Below, piece by piece: positions 1 to 7,646 of a stretch of DNA of 39,399 nt. The stretch is from Corallococcus carmarthensis. GTDB lineage: Bacteria; Myxococcota; Myxococcia; Myxococcales; Myxococcaceae. The stretch spans positions 1-39,399 of the forward strand of contig NZ_RAWE01000077.1 in the NCBI RefSeq assembly GCF_003611695.1, given 5' to 3'. Both the position numbers and the translations under genes were made by a program. The notes under the pieces were generated by a model. It had not been told where the DNA came from and did not search any database. It was given only the letters and a program-made list of their open reading frames with translations. Each line of letters opens with the position of its first letter. Position 1 is the stretch's first letter.

Positions 1-1132
1 GGCGCGGGGCGCGGACGGCGCCGGCCAGGACCAGGGCGCCCACCACCTTGTCCACGGCGTTGTGGCGGCCCACGTCCTCGTGGGCGGCGAGCAACTCGCC
101 GTGGGCATCCAGCGCGGCGGCGGCGTGGACTCCGCCGGTGTGTTCGAAGGTGTGCTGGATGTCGCGCAGGCGTTCGGTGGCGCGGGCCACGGTGTGGGCG
201 GAGAGGACGGGGCCGGGGGCGACGCTTTCGCAGCGGGCCAGCAGGTCGTCCACGTCGCGGCGGCCGCACACGCCGCAGGCGGAGGTGGTGAGGGTGCCGC
301 GGCGGGTGGCCTCCACGCGCTCCAGGTCGAGCACGGCACCGGCGGCGGGGATGACCTCCAGCACGTTGCCGTACCCCTCCTCGCCGGGATGGCCGCAGTG
401 GAAGAGGCTGCCCAGGTCCTCGCCGTCCTGGAGGATGCCCTCGGCGAAGAGGAAGCCGACCGCGAGCTCGCGATCATGTCCGGGGGTCCGCATGGTGGTG
501 GCGACGGTGTCACCGTTCACGCGGATCTCCAGGGGCTCCTCCACGGCCACGCGGTCATCCTCGGCCGCACGGAGCGTGTCTCCGTCGAAGCGGCGCACGG
601 CGCGGTGGGTGACGCCGCGCGGTTCTGGACGAAAGACCTTCGGCGTCGCGGATTGATCACGCAGCCACGCGGTCAGGAAGTCCGCGACGGCGTGCGCGGT
701 GGCGGGCAGGCGCGGACGCGAGGCCACGGAGGACGGGAGCGCGGGGGCGTCCGTCACCAGGGCGAGCACGCCGGGGCGGGAGGCCGCGAGCGGTGCTTCC
801 AGGCCCTCGCGCCACACCTCCAGCTTCGGGAGGGGGCCGTCCTTCCAGCCCTCCACGAGCACCAGGTCCACGCGGTCCTCGGCTCCCGCGATGAGCGCGG
901 GGGACAGCGGCTGCCGGGTGGTGAGCTGCGTGCCGTCCGGCGTGGCGAAGCCCGTGAGCACGGCGCCCGCGGCGGCCAGGCGCGCGGTGTCGCTGCCCGG
1001 GCGGTGGAGCGGGTGCGCATCCGAGGAGTGCTTCACGTACGCCACGCGCAGGCCGCGCGAGGCCAGCTCCGGCAGCAGGCGCTCCAGGAGCGTCGTCTTG
1101 CCGGCGCCGGCCCCACCGATGACGGCGATCAT
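1..1132 (-). CDS. MobB-FdhD fusion protein (3' end cut by window edge)
   Basis: One open frame of 377 visible codons joins two Moco functions. Residues 1 to about 155 are MobB-like: a Walker A loop (GGAGAGKTT), a VKH motif near residue 34, and VLVEGWKDGPLPK, as in the GTP-binding adaptor for MGD synthesis. From about residue 165 the chain becomes FdhD, the sulfurtransferase that passes sulfur from a cysteine desulfurase to bis-MGD of formate dehydrogenase. Its catalytic CxxC is Cys286/Cys289 (SACGVCGRR) and the conserved EDVGRH lies at 352-357. I followed the frame codon by codon across the junction (around 600-665) and found no stop or start. The visible FdhD part is about 210 residues against about 277 in E. 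coli FdhD, so some 50-60 residues lie outside. It starts 11 nt after moeA and is surely cotranscribed. The FdhD client, fdhA, is at 7647-10910. Confidence 0.85.
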   Translation of the reverse strand, partial: MIAVIGGAGAGKTTLLERLLPELASRGLRVAYVKHSSDAHPLHRPGSDTARLAAAGAVLTGFATPDGTQLTTRQPLSPALIAGAEDRVDLVLVEGWKDGPLPKLEVWREGLEAPLAASRPGVLALVTDAPALPSSVASRPRLPATAHAVADFLTAWLRDQSATPKVFRPEPRGVTHRAVRRFDGDTLRAAEDDRVAVEEPLEIRVNGDTVATTMRTPGHDRELAVGFLFAEGILQDGEDLGSLFHCGHPGEEGYGNVLEVIPAAGAVLDLERVEATRRGTLTTSACGVCGRRDVDDLLARCESVAPGPVLSAHTVARATERLRDIQHTFEHTGGVHAAAALDAHGELLAAHEDVGRHNAVDKVVGALVLAGAVRAPR

Positions 1133-1143
1133 GGGAGGCGGCT

Positions 1144-2397
1144 TCACGCGGCCTCCACGGCCTGGAAGTCCGGCTGTTCGAAGAGCTGCACGTCCACGGA
1201 CTCGCCCTGGGCGAAGTCGGCGCGGCCGGCGGGGAGCACGGCCCAGCCCCGGGCCGCCACGTTCTGGAGGATCTGTCCGGCGCCCTGGGGACGCAAGCGC
1301 GCCCACGGTTCGGCGCGGTCCTCGCGCGCCTCGAGCGCCGCGACGGTGACCAGGTAGGTGAGGCCGGCCTGCTTGTGGCGTGACTCGGAGAGGCGGGCGC
1401 GGGTGACGCGGCGCTGTTCGACGACGCCCTGGTGCTTGAAGAGGAGGGGCCGCGCGAACTGATCAAACGCGACGGTGGCGGCGCCGGGGTTGCCGGGCAG
1501 CACGACGATGGCGGTGGAGCCCAGGCGGGCCACGGCCACGGGCTTGCCGGGCTTGAGCGCGACTCCGTCCACGAGGAAGCGAGCGCCCATCCGCGTGAGG
1601 ACGCGCTTTACGTAGTCCTTGTCGCCCACGGACGCGCCGCCGGTGGTGATGAGCACGTCGACCTGGGGCGCCAGCGTCTCCAGCTGCGCGTGCAGCTCCG
1701 TCTCGTCGTCGCGCGAGCGGGCCAGGTGCGTGACGTCCGCGCCGGCCTCGCGGGCGAGCGCGGCCACGAGGAGGCGGTTGCTCTCGAAGACCTGGTGGGG
1801 TTGGGCGGGCTGGCCGGGAGCAACGAGCTCGTCCCCGGTGGCGATGACGGCGACGCGCGGCGCGGGGCGCACGAGCGCGGTGGCCTCGCCCAGTGACGCG
1901 AGCACGCCGAGCACGGTGGCGTCCACGCGCTGGCCGGCGGGGAACAGCGGCGTGCCGGCCATCACCTCTTCGCCGGCGCGGCGCAGGTCATGGCCGGGCG
2001 TGACGGAGATGAAGAGGTCCACGTGGGTGCCGTCGTCGGTGGGGCGCGCGGCCTCCTGGCGGACGACGGCGTCGGCGCCGGGGGAGAGGGGGGCGCCGGT
2101 GAAGACGCGCGCGGCCTCGCCGGGCTGGAGGGTGAGGCGTGGCAGGTGTCCGGCGTAGACGGTGTCGACGATGCGCAGGCGCGCGGGACGGTCGCGGTTG
2201 GCGCCCCGGGTCTCCTCGGCGCGCACGGCCCAACCATCCATGGCGGAGTTGTCGCAGCCGGGCAGCGCGCGTGACGCGGCGACGCCAGCGGCGAGGAACC
2301 GGCCATGGGCTTCCAGCAAGGGAAGGCGTGCGGGGGCCGCGGGCACGATGGCATCGAGCGCGGCCAGTCGCGCGGCGGGGAGGGGAGTCAGCGGCAT
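1144..2397 (-). CDS. moeA: Molybdopterin molybdenumtransferase MoeA
   Basis: This 417-residue protein inserts molybdate into adenylylated molybdopterin, the last step before guanylylation by MobA. Family motifs are clear: DNSAMDGWAV near residue 49, a VIATGDELV segment near 190, TTGGASVGDKDYVK near 255, LKPGKPVAVA near 285 and VLPGNPGA near 302. The length is normal for a MoeA. The ATG at 2397 is followed at once by a typical N-terminal helix (LPAARLAALDAIVP). It is the first gene of a leftward unit with the MobB-FdhD fusion and diverges from mobA, so the 2398-2574 gap should hold both promoters. It supplies Moco for the formate dehydrogenase encoded downstream. Confidence 0.95.
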   Translation of the reverse strand: MPLTPLPAARLAALDAIVPAAPARLPLLEAHGRFLAAGVAASRALPGCDNSAMDGWAVRAEETRGANRDRPARLRIVDTVYAGHLPRLTLQPGEAARVFTGAPLSPGADAVVRQEAARPTDDGTHVDLFISVTPGHDLRRAGEEVMAGTPLFPAGQRVDATVLGVLASLGEATALVRPAPRVAVIATGDELVAPGQPAQPHQVFESNRLLVAALAREAGADVTHLARSRDDETELHAQLETLAPQVDVLITTGGASVGDKDYVKRVLTRMGARFLVDGVALKPGKPVAVARLGSTAIVVLPGNPGAATVAFDQFARPLLFKHQGVVEQRRVTRARLSESRHKQAGLTYLVTVAALEAREDRAEPWARLRPQGAGQILQNVAARGWAVLPAGRADFAQGESVDVQLFEQPDFQAVEAA

Positions 2398-2560
2398 GCG
2401 TCCAGGAGGGGGAGCCTGACTCTACGACGGGGTGCGCGTGCCTTGTCCACGGGGGGCATGGGAATGGCGGCTGCTCCCTCCCTCTGGGGCTTGGCGAAAT
2501 CCGGGGAGTGGCGTGCTTTCCGGGCGGAGTGGGGGAGGAGTGGACGGAAGGAAAGCTGTG

Positions 2561-2566
2561 TAGGGT
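2561..2566 (+). promoter_or_regulatory. Candidate -10 element of mobA
   Basis: TAGGGT ends 8 nt before the mobA ATG and no convincing Shine-Dalgarno sequence lies between them, so transcription may start at or very near the start codon. I see no good -35 hexamer at the right distance. The rest of the 177-nt moeA/mobA gap shows nothing I can name. Confidence 0.3.
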
Positions 2567-2574
2567 CGGCGCAC

Positions 2575-3186
2575 ATGGACGGATCCGCGACCTTTCCCGA
2601 CGTAACGCTGGCCATCCTGGCAGGAGGGCAGGGGACCCGGCTGGGAGGCGTGGCCAAGGGGCTGCTGAGCGTGGAGGGGCTCACAACCTTGGAACGGCTG
2701 CGGGCGTTCGGGTCGCATTTCGGGGGCACGGTGTTGGTGGCGAATGTTCCAGAACCGTACGAGCGCTTCGGGATCCGCACGGTGGCGGACACGGTGCAGG
2801 GCAAGGGTGCGCCTGGAGGCGTTCACGCGGCGCTGGGCGCGGCCCGCACGCCCTGGGTGTTCGCGGTGGCGTGTGACATGCCGTTCGTCACGGAGGCCGC
2901 GGCCCGGGTGGTGCTGGACGCACGGGGCGTGGATGTGGACGCGGTGTGCTTCGAGCGTGAGGGACGGTGGGAGCCGCTCTTCGCGGCGTACCGTTCGGAG
3001 TTGGTGACACGGTGGGGGGAGGCGCTGGTGGAGGATCCGTCCATGCGGCGGGTGCTGATGCGGTTCCGCACGCGGACCTTGCCTGTGGACGCACTGCGCG
3101 CGGTGGATCCGGAGCTGCGCGCGTTGGCGAACGTGAACACGCCGGAGGATCTGGTGCGCTACGGCGTTGCGTTGCCGCAGCGGTGA
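2575..3186 (+). CDS. mobA: Molybdenum cofactor guanylyltransferase MobA
   Basis: A 203-residue nucleotidyltransferase that joins GMP to molybdopterin to give MGD, the cofactor form needed by formate dehydrogenase. The N-terminal signature LAILAGGQGTRLGG with a following lysine (VAKGLL) is the GTP-binding loop. CDMPFV near residue 100 is the metal-binding aspartate motif, and LANVNTPEDL near the C-terminus is typical of the family. The ATG at 2575 is chosen because the signature begins ten residues later. An in-frame extension back to 2305 overlaps moeA and has no family match. It stands alone, divergent from moeA/mobB-fdhD. Confidence 0.93.
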   Translation: MDGSATFPDVTLAILAGGQGTRLGGVAKGLLSVEGLTTLERLRAFGSHFGGTVLVANVPEPYERFGIRTVADTVQGKGAPGGVHAALGAARTPWVFAVACDMPFVTEAAARVVLDARGVDVDAVCFEREGRWEPLFAAYRSELVTRWGEALVEDPSMRRVLMRFRTRTLPVDALRAVDPELRALANVNTPEDLVRYGVALPQR

Positions 3187-3233
3187 GTCCGGGACGTGGG
3201 CGTGCGGGGCGGGTTGACGGGGAAGGGCGAAGG

Positions 3234-3857
3234 ATGGACCCTTTCAGGATGACCCGGGACTGGAACTCGCTGATTCGCTTCGCCCTGGAGGGCGCGGAGG
3301 GTGAGCCCTTCCTGCGCCTGCTCAAGGAGCGGCTGCGGACCGGGAGTCAGGTCGTCAGTGTCCGGTTGGAGAACGCTGGAGGAAAACCGGAGTACGTCCT
3401 CATCCTGTCGCTGCACAAGCAGCTGTCGGAGATGCGGGTTCCCCACTCGGAGGCGTTCACGGCTTGGTCGTTCGATACGGGGACGCGGATGGCCGACGAG
3501 CAACAGGAGCAGTCGCGGTTCGTGTTGCTCCTGGGTGAACGGTTCGCGGTGCTCGCCGATGATGTTGGGCCGGACGTGCTGATGGCGCTGATGTCGAACC
3601 ACCTGCCCGCACTGGGGGCGCCGCGCGCTAGCGAGGCCGCGCGGCACTTGCGGTCTTCGCGGCATGTGGACAGCGCCGTGCGCCGTGCCGCTGAGAAGCT
3701 GGACTTCGTCCTGGTCGGGTTGGCTCGCGCGCTGGGGCGCTCACTCAAGTACGACGAGGCCAAGACCGGACGGATCTTGGATGGGGCGCTGGCGCAGTGG
3801 ATCTCCCAGCCGCCTCGGGTACTGGGCCTGGATGCCCAGACTCAGCCTCCGCTTTAG
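3234..3857 (+). CDS. Hypothetical protein of unknown family
   Basis: A 207-residue protein I do not recognise. It has no signal peptide or membrane segment, looks soluble and mixed alpha/beta, and carries no obvious catalytic motif. The ATG at 3234 is preceded by GAAGG-type Shine-Dalgarno sequence; a second ATG at 3249 is possible. Codon use matches the high-GC background, unlike the ATPase/TOPRIM pair next to it. It lies 47 nt after mobA on the same strand, so it may be cotranscribed, but nothing links it to Moco chemistry. Its stop codon overlaps the stop of the convergent gene at 3854. Confidence 0.75.
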   Translation: MDPFRMTRDWNSLIRFALEGAEGEPFLRLLKERLRTGSQVVSVRLENAGGKPEYVLILSLHKQLSEMRVPHSEAFTAWSFDTGTRMADEQQEQSRFVLLLGERFAVLADDVGPDVLMALMSNHLPALGAPRASEAARHLRSSRHVDSAVRRAAEKLDFVLVGLARALGRSLKYDEAKTGRILDGALAQWISQPPRVLGLDAQTQPPL

Positions 3858-4459
3858 CCCTTCCACGCATTCACTTGGTCGACGAAGGCCTGGAAGCTTG
3901 GGCGTGCTGAAAGTCGCTTGATGGCTTCCGGGTGTTGGAGACAATCAAGAGCCATGCGCTTCTGATCTCGACTGGATGGCAGCGGCTTGCCAAAGCAGTC
4001 CTTCTTCAGAACAGGCCGGTGGTAGCGCTGCTCGGGGGATGGCTCCGTGAACGCATGCCCCTTTGCGATGAGGAGCCAGGTCTCCAGGGTCTGGACGGGC
4101 ACGACCACGCAGGAACGATAAGGGTCTTCGCGCCAGCTCGTGGGAATGGTGCTGTGCAGCCAGCACACGCGGCACCCACGCTCATTCGCGCATTCCTGGG
4201 CGGAGTCGTGCGATGGGTGGTGAGGAAGCCCGTGCGTGCTCCCACCGTCGTTGTCGATGGCGACGAGCGCGTGACGGACGCCCTGCTGCGCCGCCGCGTT
4301 GAGGTACAGACCTGCCTGCTTGCGCACGTGCTTGCAGCCGTTGAATTCGATCTCGCTCTTCCATGCCTGCACGGGAGTGCCGAGAACCCGTTCAAGGAGG
4401 TAGCGGTAGAGTTCCCCGTCATAGGCGTGGAACTCACTGGCGATGGCGACCGTGAGCAC
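3854..4459 (-). CDS. DUF4276-like TOPRIM-fold protein paired with an AAA ATPase
   Basis: A 201-residue protein with the layout of DUF4276/RloB-type TOPRIM domains. An acidic start (VAIASEFHAYDGEL) supplies the first glutamate, LVAIDNDGG near residue 69 supplies the DxD metal site, and VQTLETWLL near residue 125 carries a conserved glutamate. Such proteins are usually encoded beside OLD/PARIS-like ATPases and may act as metal-dependent nucleases. The start is GTG at 4459 with a TGAGGT ribosome site, only 6 nt after the ATPase stop, so the pair is an operon. Base composition is lower in GC than the surroundings, suggesting transfer. Function in phage defence is inferred from family and context; no activity is shown by sequence alone. 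Confidence 0.75.
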   Translation of the reverse strand: MLTVAIASEFHAYDGELYRYLLERVLGTPVQAWKSEIEFNGCKHVRKQAGLYLNAAAQQGVRHALVAIDNDGGSTHGLPHHPSHDSAQECANERGCRVCWLHSTIPTSWREDPYRSCVVVPVQTLETWLLIAKGHAFTEPSPEQRYHRPVLKKDCFGKPLPSSRDQKRMALDCLQHPEAIKRLSARPSFQAFVDQVNAWKG

Positions 4460-4465
4460 GGGACC

Positions 4466-5587
4466 TCAGAATGCAGTGCTGAAGGCGCCAGTCTCCAGAA
4501 GATCTCCCGGCGGGGCCTGTTGGAGCGCTTCAACGAGTTCGGGCACATCGCTCAAGCGCTTTACGCGCGTCCCTGTGTCGGAGCGGCGGAAGAGGAGGAC
4601 TGCTTCCAGTTCATCGCGGAAGGCGTTGAGGAGAACGGTAGAGTGCGTGGCGATGATGAACTGGCATTGACGCTCGCGGACGATGTCCTTGAGGAGGTCG
4701 ACCAGTTCGCGAAGCCGCTTGGGGTGGATGGACTGCTCGGGTTCCTCGATGCACAGCAGTTGCCCAGGTTCTACGCTGAGAGAGAGCATGACAAGTGCCG
4801 TGAATACGAGCACGCCATCCGATACGTGCGCTGCATCAAACTCCAAACCATCTTTTTGGCGAAACCAGAGTCTTTGAAACCCTGGGACAGGAGCAGGCCG
4901 CACAAGGACGTCGACAATCTCGGGTAGGCACTGGGACAAGAACTTATTTAGTGCTTCAGCCTTTTCGGGCATGGCACCGCGCCATAGTCCAAGGACTGCC
5001 GCTATGCCTCGGCCATCGAGACCGATTTCCGGGCTAGGCACTACCTCGGCGTCACTGCGCAGAGTGCTGATGGATAGTTTGATTGTCTTGCTGCCTGCGA
5101 ATGGGATCGAAAGTTGATCGACTTCTGCGTGCTGCTTCGACGTCATCATGTTTCGGTGTTGGAAAATGAACGTGTTTCCGTCGAGGGGGGGCGGTCCGGC
5201 CAAGGGGGTGGATATTGCCGGATTGGAAAGCCGGTTGCCCTTGAGTCTGTTGAAATTGAGTGCGTCGTCTTGATTGTTGAATTTCTCTTCGAGCAGGGGC
5301 TTGTTGGTGTTGGGCGACAAGCCAATGGCGTAGGTGCTTCGTGAAGCGGCCCATGCAATGTGGCAAGGCTGTGGACCTGCATCTGGACGGCGAAAGAAGA
5401 CTTCTCCCTCCTGATCAATGGCTGCTGTGAGTCCTGCGGTCACTGCATTGGAGAGGAACCGCGCCACGCTCATGAAGTTCGACTTGCCGGAGTTGTTCGG
5501 CCCCACGAGCACAGTGATGGGCTCCAGTGGGATGGTCTGCTCTTCGCCGAAGCTCTTGAAGTTCCGGAGCGTGATGGACTCAATCAT
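4466..5587 (-). CDS. AAA family ATPase (OLD/AAA_21-like, defence-type)
   Basis: A 373-residue SMC/OLD-type ATPase beginning MIESITLRNFKSFG. Walker A is GPNNSGKSN near residue 33, an ABC-like signature is AHVSDGVLVF near 271, Walker B is LLCIEEPEQSIHP near 294, and the switch histidine is IIATHST near 328. The ATG at 5587 puts the conserved first strand at the N-terminus; upstream in-frame codons look like leader. The partner TOPRIM gene follows after 6 nt. The gene is markedly poorer in GC than its neighbours (28 of 60 bases at 5221-5280), a sign of horizontal acquisition. It lies 43 nt downstream of nrfD on the same strand but has its own -10-like element, so it is probably independent of the fdh operon. 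Confidence 0.85.
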   Translation of the reverse strand: MIESITLRNFKSFGEEQTIPLEPITVLVGPNNSGKSNFMSVARFLSNAVTAGLTAAIDQEGEVFFRRPDAGPQPCHIAWAASRSTYAIGLSPNTNKPLLEEKFNNQDDALNFNRLKGNRLSNPAISTPLAGPPPLDGNTFIFQHRNMMTSKQHAEVDQLSIPFAGSKTIKLSISTLRSDAEVVPSPEIGLDGRGIAAVLGLWRGAMPEKAEALNKFLSQCLPEIVDVLVRPAPVPGFQRLWFRQKDGLEFDAAHVSDGVLVFTALVMLSLSVEPGQLLCIEEPEQSIHPKRLRELVDLLKDIVRERQCQFIIATHSTVLLNAFRDELEAVLLFRRSDTGTRVKRLSDVPELVEALQQAPPGDLLETGAFSTAF

Positions 5588-5593
5588 GCGCCG

Positions 5594-5599
5594 AACGTA
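5594..5599 (-). promoter_or_regulatory. Candidate -10 element, leaderless ATPase mRNA
   Basis: Read on the minus strand the hexamer is TACGTT, followed by 6 nt and then the ATG of the AAA ATPase. No Shine-Dalgarno sequence lies before the ATG. This spacing is expected for a leaderless transcript. The same arrangement precedes the two ATPase genes near 28473 and 29436. Confidence 0.4.
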
Positions 5600-5630
5600 G
5601 CACTCCCTACCGACAAGGTAAGGCGCGGCG

Positions 5631-6845
5631 TCACGGCTCCGGCTGCGTCTCCATGAACCGCGCATACGGTGCATCCGGCCGTGGCGCCGTGCGCGCCGCG
5701 CCCTGACCCAGCACGGGCAACGGGAAGCTCAGCGGCTTCCCATCCGATGCCACCGCGTTCCCCTCCACCTGCGCCGCGCCCAGTCCCTGTCGCTGTCCCT
5801 GGAACGTGGCCTGTGGATTCCTCGCGGACGCCTTGCCCGCCTGGATGATGCCGTAGCGCGCGGCCACCGCGCCCACCGTGGACAGCACGTCCGCCGTCAC
5901 CTGCTTCCACCGCGACCTTCCCGGCAGCACGTCCACCACCAGGCCCGCCAGCGAACACGTCCGCGACAGCATCCACAGCGCTCCAGACACTCCCGAGCGC
6001 AGCGGCCTGCCCACCTCCACCACCTGCCGCGCCTCCAGCTCCACCGCCTCGCGCGTGAGCACCTCCGCCACCTTGCCCGCCACGCGGAAGCGGCGCAGCA
6101 CGCGTTCCTCCGCGTCCGTGTGCGGCAACAGTGACAACAGGCTCCCAGCGCTCGCCGTCGCGGAAGACATGAAGAACAGCGGCAGTGTGCGCCCCACCTG
6201 CTGCCACAGCGGCACCGCCGTGTTGCTCACCAGCACCGCCGTGTACCCCGCGAGCGGCAGACCCAGCACCGCGCCCATCCGCCCCGCCACTCGCCCCAAG
6301 CCCCCCAGGATTCCGGGCCGCCGCCTCAACACGAACGCCGCCGTGTTCACCGCGCCCGAACCCGCCAGCACCCACGACCCCATGCTCATGGGTGACGTGG
6401 GCCGGAACACCCGCAACATGTTCAGGAACCGCGACGGCCGGCCCAGGTCGTGGATCAACAGCCCCGCGCTCACGGCATCCCCCGCCAGGGCCACCGAATG
6501 ACAACGCTCCGCCAGCCGCTCCAGCCCGCGGCCCCCCAGCGACTCCAGCGCCACTCCGAGCACGCTCGCCGCGCCCGCCACCCCGCCCACGTAGAAGTAC
6601 GCGGGCACGGTCCAGATCCACAGCGGCTCCTTCAACACCGGCATGCCGTAGTAGCTAGGAGCCTCCGCGCTGTCCGGTCCCGACCTCGACGGCACCGTGG
6701 ACAGCACCCCCGCTCCCTGCCTCGCGGGCTCCGGATCCTTCACCCGCTGCTGGGAACCCTCGCCCTCCAGGATGCCCGCGCGCGGGTCGATGTTCCGTCC
6801 GTCCGCCTTGCGTTGCAGCCGGTCCAGCAGCGTGTCGTCGCTCAT
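5631..6845 (-). CDS. NrfD-type quinone-reactive membrane subunit of formate dehydrogenase
   Basis: A 404-residue polytopic protein of the NrfD/PsrC family, which anchors iron-sulfur subunits and exchanges electrons with the quinone pool without heme. After a hydrophilic N-terminal region of about 85 residues comes the family start (WIWTVPAYFYVGGVAG). Further hydrophobic helices follow, together with the conserved HDLGRPSRFLNMLRVF near residue 135 and PMSMGSW. The start is the ATG at 6845, overlapping the fdhB stop (ATGA). A longer frame to 6926 only shadows fdhB. The presence of NrfD rather than a cytochrome b subunit (FdnI type) makes this an FDH-NrfD complex. The C-terminal 60 residues are low in hydrophobicity and not conserved family core. 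Confidence 0.9.
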   Translation of the reverse strand: MSDDTLLDRLQRKADGRNIDPRAGILEGEGSQQRVKDPEPARQGAGVLSTVPSRSGPDSAEAPSYYGMPVLKEPLWIWTVPAYFYVGGVAGAASVLGVALESLGGRGLERLAERCHSVALAGDAVSAGLLIHDLGRPSRFLNMLRVFRPTSPMSMGSWVLAGSGAVNTAAFVLRRRPGILGGLGRVAGRMGAVLGLPLAGYTAVLVSNTAVPLWQQVGRTLPLFFMSSATASAGSLLSLLPHTDAEERVLRRFRVAGKVAEVLTREAVELEARQVVEVGRPLRSGVSGALWMLSRTCSLAGLVVDVLPGRSRWKQVTADVLSTVGAVAARYGIIQAGKASARNPQATFQGQRQGLGAAQVEGNAVASDGKPLSFPLPVLGQGAARTAPRPDAPYARFMETQPEP

Positions 6846-7642
6846 CCTCGGCCCTCCCGCCCGAACGCCACCGCGCCCATCGCCACCGCAACCATGCCCA
6901 CCGCGCCCATCGCCACCGAGGCCCACGACCGCAGCGCCTTCTTCGTCGGCACCACCGGATCCGGCGGCAGGTTGTAGACCTCCGGCTTGTCCAGCAGCAG
7001 GAAGAACGCGTTGAGCCCACCCGTGCCCGGCTGGTTCTCCGCGTCCTTCCCGTACAGGTACGCGTCCGTCACGCCCTGCTGATGCAGCGTGCGCACCCGC
7101 GACTCCGCTCGCGCGTGCAGTTCATCCAGGTCGCCGTACTGGATGGACGCCGTGGGACACGCCTTCGCGCACGCGGGCGTCTGGTCGTCGCCGATGCGGT
7201 CGTAACAGAGCGTGCACTTCCACGCGCGCCCGTCATCCTCCCGCCGGTCAATCACTCCGAACGGACACGCCGACACGCAGTAGCCGCAGCCGTTGCACAC
7301 GTCCGGCTGCACGTAGACCGTGTCGAACTCCGTACGCACGATGGCGCCCGTGGGACACGCCTCCAGGCACGCCGCGCGCTGGCAGTGCTTGCACACGTCC
7401 GACATCATCAACCACGAGAAGTCCCCCGCGCCCGACGTCTGCCCCTGCAACGGCACCGGCCGCTCCACGAACGCCACGTGCCGCCACGTCGACGCGCCCA
7501 GGTGCGCCGTCTGGTCGTAGGACATGCCCGTGAAGTGGAAGCCGTCGTCTGGAAGCTGGTTCCACTGCTTGCACGCGACCTCGCACGCCTTGCACCCGAT
7601 GCAGAGCGTCGTGTCCGTGAAGAACCCCTTGCGGCTCCCCAT
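6842..7642 (-). CDS. fdhB: Formate dehydrogenase iron-sulfur (beta) subunit
   Basis: A 266-residue four-cluster ferredoxin that carries electrons from FdhA to the membrane subunit. Cysteine groups are CIGCKACEVAC (from residue 14), CKHCQRAACLEACP near 94, CNGCGYCVSACP near 126 and CTLCYDRI...CAKACP near 153-172, enough for four [4Fe-4S] clusters. A single hydrophobic helix at the C-terminus (ASVAMGAVGMVAVAMGAVAF) resembles the anchor of E. coli FdnH. No Tat leader is present. The ATG at 7642 lies 4 nt after the fdhA stop, and the stop overlaps the nrfD start, so translation of the three genes is coupled. Confidence 0.93.
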   Translation of the reverse strand: MGSRKGFFTDTTLCIGCKACEVACKQWNQLPDDGFHFTGMSYDQTAHLGASTWRHVAFVERPVPLQGQTSGAGDFSWLMMSDVCKHCQRAACLEACPTGAIVRTEFDTVYVQPDVCNGCGYCVSACPFGVIDRREDDGRAWKCTLCYDRIGDDQTPACAKACPTASIQYGDLDELHARAESRVRTLHQQGVTDAYLYGKDAENQPGTGGLNAFFLLLDKPEVYNLPPDPVVPTKKALRSWASVAMGAVGMVAVAMGAVAFGREGRG

Positions 7643-7646
7643 GCGC

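Noticed and set aside
62-1357. Plus-strand open frame of 431 codons at the left end
   Set aside because: Opposite the MobB-FdhD and MoeA genes; low-complexity Gly/Ala/Arg product without homology features.
2398-2574. Moco riboswitch in the moeA/mobA gap
   Set aside because: I see no long structured leader or the conserved stems; a covariance search would be needed to exclude it fully.
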